A DNA stretch of 64,000 nt from Sphingomonas sp. Leaf10 (lineage in GTDB: Bacteria; Pseudomonadota; Alphaproteobacteria; Sphingomonadales; Sphingomonadaceae): NCBI RefSeq assembly GCF_001421245.1, contig NZ_LMKE01000031.1, positions 48,069 through 112,068 of the forward strand. Reading direction: 5' to 3'. Position numbers and translations under genes: made by a program. Position 1 is the stretch's first letter, and every line of letters begins with the position of its first letter. The notes beneath the pieces are model-generated. The model was not told the origin of the DNA and made no database searches. It saw only the letters and a program-made list of their open reading frames with translations. Shown here piece by piece: positions 8,750-17,758 of the stretch.

Positions 8750-8770
8750 CCTCCCCGCGGAGCGGGGAGG
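8750..8770. repeat. CCTCCCC...GGGGAGG palindrome
   Basis: A further hairpin of the family seen at 2-20 directly follows the nested repeat and precedes the ribH stop by ten bases. It could halt transcription from both sides, but its recurrence elsewhere marks it as a repeat. Confidence 0.75.
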
Positions 8771-8780
8771 AGCTACATCG

Positions 8781-9203
8781 TCAAACCGAAAACCGCTCGC
8801 GCAATTCGAGCATCGCCAGCGCCGCCTTGGCCGCCTCGCCACCCTTGTCCTTTTCGTCGCGCCGGGCGCGGGTCAGCGCCTGCGCCTCGTTCTCGACGGT
8901 CAGGATGCCGTTGCCGACCGGCACACCCTCCAGCGACAGGTTCATGATCCCGCGCGCGCTCTCGTTCGACACCACCTCGAAATGATAGGTTTCGCCGCGG
9001 ATGATGACGCCCAGCGCGACGAACGCGTCATAGGTTTCGGCGGCATCGGCGATGGCGATCGCGCCGGGCACTTCCAGCGCGCCGGGAACGGTCACCGTCT
9101 CATGTTCATGTCCCGCCGCCTCGATCGCCGCCCGCGCGCCTTCCAGCAGCAAATCGTTCAGATGGTCATAGAACCGCGCCTCGACGATCAATACCTTCGC
9201 CAT
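8781..9203 (-). CDS. ribH: 6,7-dimethyl-8-ribityllumazine synthase
   Basis: This 140-residue protein is the penultimate enzyme of riboflavin synthesis, condensing the pyrimidine-dione with 3,4-dihydroxy-2-butanone 4-phosphate in the cytosol. The signature [18 protein letters not shown] (residues ~65-82) carries the catalytic His, and [15 protein letters not shown] near the C-terminus carries the phosphate-binding Arg. The length is normal for the pentameric or icosahedral family. It starts one base after the ribBA stop and is the last gene of the minus-strand rib cluster ribD-ribE-ribBA-ribH. Confidence 0.96.
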   Translation of the reverse strand: MAKVLIVEARFYDHLNDLLLEGARAAIEAAGHEHETVTVPGALEVPGAIAIADAAETYDAFVALGVIIRGETYHFEVVSNESARGIMNLSLEGVPVGNGILTVENEAQALTRARRDEKDKGGEAAKAALAMLELRERFSV

Positions 9204-9204
9204 A

Positions 9205-10335
9205 TCAATTCTCCGTGATCGGCCGTTCGCCGACGATCTTCAGCCCATATCCGTCGAGTCCCACCAGCGTATGGTGGGTGTTGGTCAGCAGCACCATGTC
9301 CTCGACGCCCAGTTCGTTGAGGATCATCGCGCCGACACCATAGTCGCGCAGTTCCTCCATGTCGGGCACCGGCGCACCGCTGCGCGCATGGATCGCCAGC
9401 GTCAGCCCATCGGGGCGCGGCCGGTTGATGACGACGACGACGCCAGCACCTTCCTCGCCGATGATCCGCATCGACTGTCGCAGCAGCCCGCCCCGGTCGC
9501 CGCCCTCGCCAAACAGGTCGGCGAACGGCGACAGCGCGTGCATCCTGACCAACGTCGGCTTGCCCGGATCGATCAGCCCCTTGACCAATGCGACCTGCTC
9601 GCTGCCCGTCGCCTTGTTCCAGAAGGTCATGGCGCGCCATTCGCCGCCCCATTCGCTGTCGAACACCGTCTCCGCGCGCTTTTCGACCAGATGGTCGTGA
9701 CGTCGGCGATAGGCGATCAGGTCGCGGATCGTCCCGATCTTCAACCCGTGCAGCTGCGAAAAGCCGACCAGGTCGTCCATCCGCGCCATCGTCCCGTCCT
9801 CGTTCATGATCTCGCAGATCACGCCCGAGGGGTTGAGGCCGGCCAGCCGCGACACGTCGACCGCCGCCTCGGTATGGCCCGCGCGCACCAGCACGCCGCC
9901 CTCGCGCGCGACCAGCGGGAACACATGGCCCGGCGTCACGATCTCCGACGCTTCCTTCGAGGCATCGATCGCGACCGCGATCGTCCGCGCGCGATCGGCG
10001 GCGGAGATACCGGTCGTCACCCCCTCACGCGCTTCGATCGAGACGGTGAAGGCGGTTTCGTGCCGCGTGCCGTTGTTGCGCGCCATCAGGTCGAGGCCCA
10101 GCTGCTCGACCCGCGCCCTGGTCATGGCGAGGCAGATCAGCCCCCGCCCGTGCCGCGCCATGAAATTGACCGCATCGGGCGTCGCCATCTGCGCCGGGAT
10201 GACCAGATCGCCTTCATTCTCGCGGTCTTCGTCGTCAACCAGGATGAACATCCGCCCGTTGCGGGCCTCGTCGATGATCTCTTCGGGGGACGACAGGAAT
10301 GCGTGGCGGAGACCCGCCAGTTCAGCGTTGGCCAC
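9205..10335 (-). CDS. ribBA: 3,4-dihydroxy-2-butanone 4-phosphate synthase with degenerate GTP cyclohydrolase II domain
   Basis: The first ~205 of 376 residues form a complete RibB domain ([10 protein letters not shown] acidic metal-binding loop, [23 protein letters not shown]), which makes the four-carbon precursor of riboflavin from ribulose 5-phosphate. The rest resembles GTP cyclohydrolase II, but the three zinc cysteines (CxGDxxxSxRCDC in RibA) are absent: the matching stretch reads [15 protein letters not shown]. The HRQEGR nucleotide motif is also lost. The second domain is therefore probably inactive, as known for RibX-type domains in other alphaproteobacteria, and a separate active cyclohydrolase II is expected elsewhere. 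GTG start at 10335, overlapping the ribE end by 14 bases. Confidence 0.93.
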   Translation of the reverse strand: MANAELAGLRHAFLSSPEEIIDEARNGRMFILVDDEDRENEGDLVIPAQMATPDAVNFMARHGRGLICLAMTRARVEQLGLDLMARNNGTRHETAFTVSIEAREGVTTGISAADRARTIAVAIDASKEASEIVTPGHVFPLVAREGGVLVRAGHTEAAVDVSRLAGLNPSGVICEIMNEDGTMARMDDLVGFSQLHGLKIGTIRDLIAYRRRHDHLVEKRAETVFDSEWGGEWRAMTFWNKATGSEQVALVKGLIDPGKPTLVRMHALSPFADLFGEGGDRGGLLRQSMRIIGEEGAGVVVVINRPRPDGLTLAIHARSGAPVPDMEELRDYGVGAMILNELGVEDMVLLTNTHHTLVGLDGYGLKIVGERPITEN

Positions 10336-10927
10336 GGACTTGTTCCATTCGCATCAGATAACGGGCGAGCACGTCGATCTCGATATTGACCGACTGCCCT
10401 TGCGTGAGGGTCCCAAGCGTCGTGACCGCCTGGGTATGGGGGATCAGGTTGACGGTGAAGCGGGTGCCTTGTCGGTCGTCGACGACGTCGTTGACGGTCA
10501 GCGACACGCCGTCGATCGTCACCGACCCCTTGGTCGCGACGAACGGACTGAGCGCACGATCGATCGCGAACGTCACGCGCGTCGAATCGTGATCGGCGGT
10601 GACATCGACTACCTGCCCGACGCCGTCGACATGGCCGGTGACGATATGCCCGCCCAGCTCGTCGCCCAGCTTCAATGCCCGTTCGAGGTTCAGCGGACGT
10701 CCCGCGACCCATTGATCGGCGGTGCGCGACACCGTTTCGCCCGACACGTCGACCGCGAACCAGCCCGGCCCCTTCTCGACCACGGTCAGGCACACCCCCG
10801 AGCACGCGATCGACGCGCCCATGTCGATGGTGGCCGTGTCATAGGCGCAACCGATCCGTACGCGCAGGTCGCCCGGCCCGTCGATCGATTCGATGCGCCC
10901 TACGTCGCTGACTATCCCGGTGAACAC
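10322..10927 (-). CDS. ribE: Riboflavin synthase alpha subunit
   Basis: This 201-residue protein has the two tandem lumazine-binding barrels of riboflavin synthase. It begins with the hallmark MFTGIV and has a second copy starting near residue 97 ([12 protein letters not shown]). It converts two molecules of lumazine to riboflavin plus the pyrimidine-dione, using the RibH product. It lies between ribD and ribBA on the same strand; a 96-base inverted repeat separates it from ribD. I saw no FMN riboswitch in its leader. Confidence 0.96.
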   Translation of the reverse strand: MFTGIVSDVGRIESIDGPGDLRVRIGCAYDTATIDMGASIACSGVCLTVVEKGPGWFAVDVSGETVSRTADQWVAGRPLNLERALKLGDELGGHIVTGHVDGVGQVVDVTADHDSTRVTFAIDRALSPFVATKGSVTIDGVSLTVNDVVDDRQGTRFTVNLIPHTQAVTTLGTLTQGQSVNIEIDVLARYLMRMEQVRGQR

Positions 10928-10973
10928 GTTTCGCTCCTTCTCCCGGATCGATCGATATCTAGCCCAACCACGT

Positions 10974-11069
10974 CGTCGTTCCCGCGCAGGCGGGAATCCA
11001 TAGCCGCTGACGGTTCGGCACTTTCCCCGTCGACAGCGTGTATGGATCCCCGCCTGCGCGGGGATGACG
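10974..11069. repeat. Inverted repeat of the CGTCATTCC...GGAATCCAT family
   Basis: Arms at 10974-11002 and 11041-11069 are nearly complementary over 29 bases and each contains its own short palindrome (CCCGCGCAGGCGGG, and CCCCGCCTGCGCGGGG). The same design recurs perfectly at 60730-60827 and in decayed form at 63538-63621. It lies between ribD and ribE, so it could interrupt or stabilise the rib transcript. Confidence 0.85.
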
Positions 11070-11080
11070 ATCGGGCCAGC

Positions 11081-12034
11081 CTATCGCTCGATCCTGACGC
11101 GCTCGTAGACCTCCAACCGGTCGCTGCCAAGCATCCGGGCGTCGTACAGCCGCCAGCGCCCATGCGCCGCCGCCAGATCGGGCAGCCCGATATCGGGCAG
11201 CGTCCGCCCATGGCCGATCAGGATCGGCGCACGGTACAGCAGCAGCCGGTCGACCGCATCGGCGCGCAGGAACGCCGCCGCCGTCGCCGCCCCACCCTCG
11301 ACCAGCACATGGTCGCCCGGCAGGTCGCCCAGCGCCTCGACGCCGGCGATCATCGTGAACCCGTCCAGCGCCGCGCAATCCGCCGACAGCACCACCCGCT
11401 GCGGACTACGCCCGCCCAGACCGGCCAACCGCACGTCCAGCTTCGGCCGGTCGATCTCCGCCGTGCCGCGCCCGACCAGAATCGCCTCGTGACGGCTGCG
11501 CTCCAGATGACCGTGCGCGCGCGCCTGTGGTCCGGTGATCCACTGGCTCTGCCCATCGGCACGCGACACCGCCCCGTCCAGGGACATCGCCAGTTTCAGC
11601 GTCACGAACGGCCGCCCCAGCGCGCGCCGGGTCAGAAACCCCGCCATCGCCCGCGCCGCTTCCTCGCCGCGCACGCCGGCCACCACCTCGATCCCCGCCG
11701 CCCGTAACCGGGCGATCCCCTGCCCGTTGGTCCGCGGATCGGGATCGGTCAGGCCGATCACCACGCGCGCCACGCCGCTAGCTACCAGCAAATCCGAACA
11801 GGCTGGCCCTCGCGCCGAAACATGCGCGCACGGCTCCAGCGTGACATAGGCGGTCGCCCCCCCCGCCTGGTTGCCCGCCTGTGCCAGCGCAGCGGCCTCG
11901 GCATGCGGCCGCCCGCCCGCCCGGGTCCAGCCGCGCCCGACCACCCGGCCCTCCGCCACGATCACGCATCCGACATTGGGATTGGGCGCGGTGCTCCCTC
12001 GAGTCCGCGCCGACAGCGTCAGCGCCGCGCCCAT
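11081..12034 (-). CDS. ribD: Bifunctional riboflavin deaminase/reductase RibD
   Basis: The N-terminal half is a zinc-dependent deaminase ([12 protein letters not shown], then HAEAAA with the zinc His and catalytic Glu, then TLEPCAH...GPAC with the zinc Cys pair). The C-terminal half is the NADPH reductase ([28 protein letters not shown]). Together they carry out steps two and three of riboflavin synthesis. From the ATG at 12034 the protein has 317 residues. Homologues usually have a few more residues before this Met, so a CTG about 30 bases upstream might be the true start. The loop between the zinc cysteines (AHVSARGPA) differs somewhat from the usual SHHGRTPP. It is the first rib gene of the cluster. 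Confidence 0.94.
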   Translation of the reverse strand: MGAALTLSARTRGSTAPNPNVGCVIVAEGRVVGRGWTRAGGRPHAEAAALAQAGNQAGGATAYVTLEPCAHVSARGPACSDLLVASGVARVVIGLTDPDPRTNGQGIARLRAAGIEVVAGVRGEEAARAMAGFLTRRALGRPFVTLKLAMSLDGAVSRADGQSQWITGPQARAHGHLERSRHEAILVGRGTAEIDRPKLDVRLAGLGGRSPQRVVLSADCAALDGFTMIAGVEALGDLPGDHVLVEGGAATAAAFLRADAVDRLLLYRAPILIGHGRTLPDIGLPDLAAAHGRWRLYDARMLGSDRLEVYERVRIER

Positions 12035-12060
12035 CCAGCGCGCATCGTCGGCAGGCTGGT

Positions 12061-12408
12061 TCAGATGCCCCAGCTTTTCAGCTTGTCGTCGATCTTCTTC
12101 CACTCGGCCTGCCGCTTGGCGCGTTCGCGTTCGAACTCGGCCTCGGCGGCTTCCTGCTTGGCCTGATCGATCTTCTGCTGCGCGATGATCTCCGCATCGG
12201 TGCGGTTCGCCGGCCAGCTTTCGACATAGATGATGTTCGGCTTGTACGCCCGTTCGAAATAGGAATCGTGGACGAACGCCCAGCCGATCACCAGCACGAC
12301 GCAGATCGACGCCAGCAGGAACCACCATTCATGCTTTTCGCGGGAGCGGGCAAAATTCGCGAAATCGCGAATCGCGTGGATCGGCGAGAAGAGATGGCGG
12401 AGCTTCAC
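12061..12408 (-). CDS. Single-helix membrane protein with charged coiled-coil tail
   Basis: This 115-residue protein has a basic N-terminus, one membrane helix (about residues 29-49) and a C-terminal region rich in Glu, Lys, Ala and Gln (IDQAKQEAAEAEFERERAK) that should form a coiled coil. I do not recognise a family. The start is taken as the GTG at 12408 because the region before it shows lower coding character and carries an inverted repeat. It sits 26 bases upstream of ribD on the same strand and may be co-transcribed with the rib genes, but nothing links it functionally to riboflavin. Confidence 0.65.
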   Translation of the reverse strand: MKLRHLFSPIHAIRDFANFARSREKHEWWFLLASICVVLVIGWAFVHDSYFERAYKPNIIYVESWPANRTDAEIIAQQKIDQAKQEAAEAEFERERAKRQAEWKKIDDKLKSWGI

Positions 12409-12474
12409 GGGGGTCAAGATAGGCGTGGGGGCGTCCGATCGCCAGCCCCCGGCGCTGTGTCCCAAGAAGGATGA

Positions 12475-12624
12475 TTCACGCGAAGGCGCGGAGACGCGAA
12501 GGGGTCGCGCCTGCGGCGACCCGATGCGCGTCAGCGGCCTCGCTCCCTTTGGCAACCAACGAAACGGTCTCCCGCTCGCGAAAGGGTTCGCCCGGAACGC
12601 ACCCCCTCCGCGCCTCCGCGTGAA
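12475..12624. repeat. 150-base inverted repeat with TTCACGCG...GCGCGGAG arms
   Basis: Arms of 19 bases at 12475-12493 and 12606-12624 match in inverted orientation with one mismatch. The interior contains a further palindrome (GGTCGCGCCTGCGGCGACC). This fills the gap between the tonB-like gene and the small membrane protein gene. I saw no second copy in the window. Confidence 0.7.
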
Positions 12625-12640
12625 CCAATTCTTCTAGCCT

Positions 12641-13312
12641 TCAGCTATCCTGCATTGTGAACCGCACCGTCATCTGCCGCCAGCTTTCGACCGCCACCCC
12701 GTCGCGCGTCGCCGGGCGGAACCGCCATTTCGATAAGGCGCGCTTCCTGGTCGCCTCGAAGAACGCGTCGCTGGTCGACCGCACCGGTTCGATCGCGCTC
12801 ACCCGGCCGTTGCTGCCGACCAGCACGCGGACGACAACCACCCCGTCGCGACCGATATTACGTTCGAACGCCGGATAGTCGGGCTGGAAATCGCCGCGAT
12901 AGCGCGGGTCGACGCTGGCCTCGACCAGCACCGGCAGCGGCGTCGCAACCGTTACCGGCGTGCCCGTCCCGACCCCGCTGGGCGTCGTCGGCAGCGGCAC
13001 CGGCGGGGGCGGCGCGGGGGGGATCACGTCGGTGCTCTCGATCGCCGGCCCCGGCACCGGATAGGGCGCGGGCGGCACGACCGGCAACGGCGCGGGCGCG
13101 GGATCGGTGACGACCCGCTCGTCCGGCTTCACCTCATCGATCGGCGGCGGCGGCGGGTCGATCGGGATGGCTTCGGTCTCGAGCGGCTTGTCGACCGGCC
13201 CGCGCATGACGGTCGTCGCCGTCATCATCGCCAGCGCCAGCAGGCCGCCATTGATCGCAATCGCTACCCCCAAGCCCACCGGGCTCAGGCCACGTTGTCC
13301 CTGATATGCCAT
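12641..13312 (-). CDS. tonB: TonB-like energy transducer
   Basis: This 223-residue protein has the TonB layout: a cytoplasmic start, one membrane helix (residues ~13-35), a long Pro-rich periplasmic spacer (about 50-120, with PPPPPIDE and VIPPAPPPP), and a C-terminal TonB domain (DYPAFERNIGRDGVVVVRVLV...SKWRFRPATRDGV). TonB couples the inner-membrane proton gradient to outer-membrane receptors. No exbB or exbD lies nearby, so it may use a shared ExbBD complex. Sphingomonads carry many TonB-dependent receptors and several TonB paralogues, so this gene symbol indicates family only. Confidence 0.88.
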   Translation of the reverse strand: MAYQGQRGLSPVGLGVAIAINGGLLALAMMTATTVMRGPVDKPLETEAIPIDPPPPPIDEVKPDERVVTDPAPAPLPVVPPAPYPVPGPAIESTDVIPPAPPPPVPLPTTPSGVGTGTPVTVATPLPVLVEASVDPRYRGDFQPDYPAFERNIGRDGVVVVRVLVGSNGRVSAIEPVRSTSDAFFEATRKRALSKWRFRPATRDGVAVESWRQMTVRFTMQDS

Positions 13313-13403
13313 GCCACCGTCCCTTCGATTCGTATCTCCTGCCGTCCAGTCGGCTCGTGCGATGAGATACCCTATCGAGGGGCCTGTAAAGCTGACGTGC
13401 GCG

Positions 13404-14723
13404 TCAGCTCCGCAGCCGTTCGACCGCGCGCTCGCGTCCGATCAGCGGCAACAGCGCCGCCATGTCCGGCCCATGATCCATCCCCGTCAGCGCGCGGCGC
13501 AGCGGCAGGAACAGCGCCTTGCCCTTGCGCCCGGTCTCGGCCTTCAGCGCGGCGGTCAGTTCCGCCCACGGATCGCTCCATTGCAATCCGCCCGCGACCT
13601 CCGCGGCGCGGGTCAGGAACGCCCGGTCCTCATCCGCCACCGGCAGCGCCTCGACCGGCCCGGTCACCACCCGCCACCAGTCGGCGGCATCGCTTACCCG
13701 CTCCAGATTGCCGCGCACCGCGTCCCACGCCGCCGCATCCATCCCCGCCGGCAGCACGTCCGCCACCCGCTCGAACGGCAGCTGATGCACGATCCGCGCA
13801 TTCACCTGCCCCAGCTCGCCCTCGTCGAACCGCGCCGGCGCCCGTCCGAACCGCCCAAAATCGAACGCCGCGATCAGCGGCGCCGGATCGACCACCGCCT
13901 CGACCGGATCACTGGTCCCCAGCCGCGCCAGCAGCGCGACGACCGTTTCCGGCTCGATGCCCTCCCCCCGGAAATGCTCGACGCCCAGCGAGCCCAGCCG
14001 CTTCGACAGCTTGCCCTCGTTCCCGACCAGCAGCGCCTCATGCGCAAAGGCCGGCGGCACCGCCCCCATCGCCCGAAACATCTGCATCTGCGTCGCGGTG
14101 TTGGAAACGTGATCCTCGCCACGCACGACATGGGTCACCCCCATATCGGCATCGTCGATGACCGACGGCAGCAGATACAGCCACGACCCGTCGGCCCGCC
14201 GCACCACCGGATCGGACAGCAGCGCCCCGTCGAAGCGCTGCGGTCCGCGCACCATATCGTCCCACTCGATCGGCTCGGCCTCCAGCCGGAAGCGCCAGTG
14301 CGGCCGCCGCCCCTCACCCTCCAGCCGCGCGCGATCGTCGTCGGTCAGCTTCAGCGCCGCGCGATCATAGACCGGCGGCAATCCCCGCCCTGCCAAAATC
14401 TTGCGCCGCAGATCGAGTTCCTCGGGCGTCTCATAGGCCGGATAGATCCGCCCGCTCGCGACCATGTCCGCAAACACCGCCTCATAGCGATCGAACCGCG
14501 CCGACTGGCGCTCCTCGCCATCGGGCACCAGCCCCAGCCACGCCAGATCGCGGCGAATTGCCTCGACGAACCGTTCCTCGCTGCGAGCACCATCGGTATC
14601 GTCGATCCTGAGCATGAACCGCCCGCCATGCTTGCGCGCAAACATCCAGTTGTGGAGCGCGGTGCGCAGATTGCCGATGTGCAGGAAGCCGGTCGGGCTA
14701 GGGGCGAAACGGGTGACGGTCAT
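13404..14723 (-). CDS. gltX: Glutamate--tRNA ligase
   Basis: This 439-residue class I aminoacyl-tRNA synthetase begins [15 protein letters not shown], carrying the HIGH-type motif (HIGN), and has the KMSKS-type motif as KLSKR. It charges tRNA-Glu in the cytosol. The length is at the short end for GltX (about 440 against 470), and alphaproteobacteria commonly carry two paralogues, one of which may prefer tRNA-Gln; I cannot tell which this is. The ATG at 14723 is chosen because conservation begins at once after it. The gene is divergent from prs, with about 120 bases between. Confidence 0.94.
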   Translation of the reverse strand: MTVTRFAPSPTGFLHIGNLRTALHNWMFARKHGGRFMLRIDDTDGARSEERFVEAIRRDLAWLGLVPDGEERQSARFDRYEAVFADMVASGRIYPAYETPEELDLRRKILAGRGLPPVYDRAALKLTDDDRARLEGEGRRPHWRFRLEAEPIEWDDMVRGPQRFDGALLSDPVVRRADGSWLYLLPSVIDDADMGVTHVVRGEDHVSNTATQMQMFRAMGAVPPAFAHEALLVGNEGKLSKRLGSLGVEHFRGEGIEPETVVALLARLGTSDPVEAVVDPAPLIAAFDFGRFGRAPARFDEGELGQVNARIVHQLPFERVADVLPAGMDAAAWDAVRGNLERVSDAADWWRVVTGPVEALPVADEDRAFLTRAAEVAGGLQWSDPWAELTAALKAETGRKGKALFLPLRRALTGMDHGPDMAALLPLIGRERAVERLRS

Positions 14724-14842
14724 GCCCGCCCTCTCGCCCATTTGTCGCATCGGCGCAAACACGGGCGTCACATGGGTTTCACAATTCGTCCGCGCACTCT
14801 ATGGCGCACCCATTCTTTTCCATCATGGATACGGGCGCACCC

Positions 14843-15778
14843 ATGAAGCTGCTGGCGGGCAATTCGAACCTTCCCCTGTCGACCGCGATCGCGGACTATC
14901 TGGAGATTCCGCTGACCAAGGCCAGCGTGCGCCGCTTCGCCGACGAGGAAATCTTCGTCGAGGTGCTGGAGAATGTCCGCGGCGAGGACGTGTTCGTCGT
15001 TCAATCGACCAGCTACCCGGTCAACGATAATCTGATGGAAATGCTGATCATGATCGACGCGCTGAAACGCGCGTCGGCACGGCGCATCACCGCCGTCATC
15101 CCCTATTTCGGCTATGCGCGGCAGGACCGGAAGCCCGGCCCCCGCACCCCGATCTCGGCCAAGCTGGTCGCCAACATCGTGACCGAGGCCGGCGCCGACC
15201 GCGTGCTCTGCGTCGATCTCCACGCCGGACAGATCCAGGGCTTCTTCGATATCCCGACCGACAATCTCTATGCCGCGCCGGTCATGTCGGAGGATATCAA
15301 GACCCGCTTCGGCGAGCACAACCTGATGGTCGTGTCGCCCGACGTCGGCGGCGTGGTCCGCGCGCGCAGCCTCGCCAAGCGCCTCCACAACGCGCCGCTC
15401 GCCATCGTCGACAAGCGTCGCGAGCGCGCCGGCGAATCGGAAGTCATGAACATCATCGGCGACGTCGAGGGGCGCTTCTGCGTGCTGATCGACGATATCG
15501 TCGATTCGGCCGGCACGCTGTGCAACGCCGCCGCCGCCCTGAAGCAGGCCGGCGCGGTCGGCGTGGTCGCCTATTGCACCCACGGCGTCCTGTCGGGCGG
15601 CGCGGTCGCCCGGGTCGAGGCTTCGGCGCTGGAAGAACTGGTCATCACCGATTCGATCGGCAACCATGACGTGATCGCGCAGGGGAAGAAGATCCGCCAC
15701 CTGACCATCGCCCCGCTGCTCGCCGAAGCGATCCGCCGCATCGCCGACGAATCGTCGGTGTCGAGCCTATTCGACTGA
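14843..15778 (+). CDS. prs: Ribose-phosphate pyrophosphokinase
   Basis: This 311-residue cytosolic enzyme makes PRPP from ribose 5-phosphate and ATP for nucleotide, His and Trp synthesis. It shows the expected motifs: [16 protein letters not shown] (residues ~31-46), [20 protein letters not shown] (flexible loop and ATP site), the Mg site [12 protein letters not shown], and the PRPP-binding loop [12 protein letters not shown]. The start is the ATG at 14843; an in-frame ATG at 14801 would add 14 poorly conserved residues. It stands as a single gene. A short GC-rich hairpin follows the stop at 15782-15797 without a T-run. Confidence 0.96.
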   Translation: MKLLAGNSNLPLSTAIADYLEIPLTKASVRRFADEEIFVEVLENVRGEDVFVVQSTSYPVNDNLMEMLIMIDALKRASARRITAVIPYFGYARQDRKPGPRTPISAKLVANIVTEAGADRVLCVDLHAGQIQGFFDIPTDNLYAAPVMSEDIKTRFGEHNLMVVSPDVGGVVRARSLAKRLHNAPLAIVDKRRERAGESEVMNIIGDVEGRFCVLIDDIVDSAGTLCNAAAALKQAGAVGVVAYCTHGVLSGGAVARVEASALEELVITDSIGNHDVIAQGKKIRHLTIAPLLAEAIRRIADESSVSSLFD

Positions 15779-15805
15779 TCCGGGCGGGGCACCGCCCCGG
15801 TCGCG

Positions 15806-16306
15806 TCAATGCGTGCGGAGGGCACCCTCCATCGCGCGGCGCACCGGTTGCCGCATCCCCAGCAGGAACGCAGCCTCGGCCACCACGAACAACGGCCCGA
15901 TGAACAGGCTGGACAGGTCGTCGACGAAGGCGGGTTTGCGGCCTTCGAAATAATGGCCGACGAACTGCAGCGTCCACCCGATCACGAAGCTGCCCAGACC
16001 GATCGCGAGCCACAGCGCCGTTGATCCTGTCGCGATGAGGCTGCCCGCCCACGCGATCAGCGCCAGAAACACCGCCAGTACCGCGCCGAACATCAGGTCC
16101 AGCCGCAGATAGCCAACCGCCGCCACCGCCGCGACGATCATCATCGGCGTCACCGCCACCCCATCGCCCAACGAAATCGCCGGTCGCGACAGCAGCACGG
16201 CGATGGCGAACAGGATCAGCGGGATACCGATCATGTGCGTTGCGACATTATGTCCGTTGCGATGATATTCGGCATAGGCCGACAACTGCCTGACCAGACG
16301 CGACAT
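15806..16306 (-). CDS. Mpo1-like (DUF962) membrane protein
   Basis: This 166-residue protein matches the DUF962/Mpo1-like family. Conserved His residues are in YAEYHRNGHNVATHMIGIP near the N-terminus and in WTLQFVGHYFEGRKPA near residue 120, separated by several hydrophobic helices. The yeast member Mpo1 is an iron-dependent dioxygenase that shortens 2-hydroxy fatty acids. A similar role is attractive in a sphingolipid-containing bacterium with hydroxylated acyl chains, but that is inference. The gene stands alone and is convergent with prs. Confidence 0.85.
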   Translation of the reverse strand: MSRLVRQLSAYAEYHRNGHNVATHMIGIPLILFAIAVLLSRPAISLGDGVAVTPMMIVAAVAAVGYLRLDLMFGAVLAVFLALIAWAGSLIATGSTALWLAIGLGSFVIGWTLQFVGHYFEGRKPAFVDDLSSLFIGPLFVVAEAAFLLGMRQPVRRAMEGALRTH

Positions 16307-16447
16307 AGACCCTCTCTTTTGGTCCGCTGTCGCCGGGCGAGTCGTCCGCCCATTACGACAGCGTCACCGCCGATCCTGTCACGTCCGACCGCTCCCGTCA
16401 CCCGGCGCAGTTACGTTCTCACACAGCCGACAAAGCTGCCCCAAAAT

Positions 16448-16498
16448 CCTCCCCGTTCACGGGGAGGGGGACCGTCCGCAGGACGGTGGAGGGGGCGG
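16448..16498. repeat. Two-hairpin intergenic repeat
   Basis: A CCTCCCC/GGGGAGG hairpin at 16448-16467 is followed by ACCGTCC/GGACGGT at 16471-16487 and then GGAGGGGGC. This is the full two-hairpin form of the family, also seen at 26471, 44003 and, in the opposite orientation, at 58439. Confidence 0.8.
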
Positions 16499-16519
16499 CC
16501 CCAACCACAACGCCCACAC

Positions 16520-17692
16520 CTACTCCCCCGCCGCCACCCTCGGCACATCGACCACCTTCAACTGATACCGCCCCGGCGGCAGCAGCAACGCGACATCCTC
16601 GCCCGGTCGGATCGCCACCCGGTCCATCGGCACCGACGCATCGCTTTCCCCGACCGGCCGCGCCTCGACGATCCGCCAGCCTTTGCTCGGACGCAACGCC
16701 CTGGGGATCGACACTACCCGATCCCCCGCCGCGATACGCCACTTGGGACGCCCGCGCACGAACTGCGCCGTGGGGTGATCGACGACTAGATCGAACGTGC
16801 CCGTCGGCTGATCTGCCGGCAATTGAGCCAACCGATCTTTCGTTCTCCCGCCCCGGCACGTCGTCTGCGACACGGTCAGCGGATCGATCCCGGTCAACGC
16901 CTTCAGTCGCGTGGCCATCCATTTCTGTCCATCGGCGCGCGCCACTTCGGTCGCGTGCGAATAACCGACATGGACCAGCAGCTTGGCCTTGGGGTGCGCC
17001 GCCATATAAGCGGCAAGTTGCTCGGCCTGCGCCGTCTCCCGCCGCGTAATGCTCTCCTCCGGCGACAGCGTCGGCGTCGCAGGGTCGAATTGCTCCTCAT
17101 ACGCAAGGAGCCGATAGCCGAGCGCCTTCGCCTCTCGACCCAGCCGCCCGAACCCTGCTTCGGACAGATAATAACCGTCCTGATCCTCGAAGAACGGCTG
17201 ATCCGGTCGCTGCTGATAGGGCGGCAGGAACTTGTCGGGCGTTCCGAGTGCAGGGTTCGATAGCGTTTCCATCGCCAACACGTCATAGCCCAACGGACGC
17301 AACGCGCGGGCAACCTCCGTCGCAAATCCGCGATGTTCGGACCGTTGATGACTCTCGTTGACGATGACCACCGACGTCTGCCGGGCGCGTGCAACAATCG
17401 TGTCGATCGGATCGCCTGCGCCTGCGATCGGCTGGCAAGCTTGCGGTTTGTAATCGCTGCTGGTCGCGGCGATCAGGTCCTCGCGACCGAACATGCTCAG
17501 CGTCTGCCCGGCCATTTCCGCGGTCAACGGCTTTGCCGGATCGATCTCGGCCAGCGACCGCAGCTTGTAATCGTCTTTCGCGATAGGCGTGGCGACCATC
17601 GTGGTCGGGGGGATTAATGTCACCCTCCCGGCGCATCCGCCCGCCAGCAAACAAAGGGTCAGGGCGAGCGGGCGGTGGCGGGCAAAGACCAT
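16520..17692 (-). CDS. Lipoprotein, possibly of the EreA/ChaN-like superfamily
   Basis: From the ATG at 17692 the product has 390 residues with a lipoprotein signal (MVFARHRPLALTL, lipobox LAGGC at about residue 20), so it should be exported and lipid-anchored. The middle contains VVIVNESHQRSEHRGFATE (about residue 105) followed by DVLAMETLS, and later LLVHVGYSHATE. This spacing of Glu-x-His and a distant His-rich strand recalls the erythromycin-esterase/ChaN/TraB-like superfamily, but the match is weak and I assign no activity. The C-terminal ~80 residues form a separate beta-rich segment. It stands alone on the minus strand between repeat DNA and a TauE-type gene. Confidence 0.75.
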   Translation of the reverse strand: MVFARHRPLALTLCLLAGGCAGRVTLIPPTTMVATPIAKDDYKLRSLAEIDPAKPLTAEMAGQTLSMFGREDLIAATSSDYKPQACQPIAGAGDPIDTIVARARQTSVVIVNESHQRSEHRGFATEVARALRPLGYDVLAMETLSNPALGTPDKFLPPYQQRPDQPFFEDQDGYYLSEAGFGRLGREAKALGYRLLAYEEQFDPATPTLSPEESITRRETAQAEQLAAYMAAHPKAKLLVHVGYSHATEVARADGQKWMATRLKALTGIDPLTVSQTTCRGGRTKDRLAQLPADQPTGTFDLVVDHPTAQFVRGRPKWRIAAGDRVVSIPRALRPSKGWRIVEARPVGESDASVPMDRVAIRPGEDVALLLPPGRYQLKVVDVPRVAAGE

Positions 17693-17758
17693 ACCGGAGG
17701 CTAGATCGCCGGGCCGTCGTATACCATAGCCATATGGCACCACCCCGGACCGAATCGT

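Noticed and set aside
10928..10973. An FMN riboswitch before ribE
   Set aside because: The leader is short and lacks the conserved RFN segments; most of the upstream gap is the CGTCATTCC-type repeat.
13311..14846. A 511-codon open frame on the plus strand opposite gltX
   Set aside because: The opposite strand encodes a complete glutamyl-tRNA synthetase; this frame has shadow-type composition.
15782..15797. A hairpin after prs as a terminator
   Set aside because: The stem is only six bases and no T-run follows on either strand.
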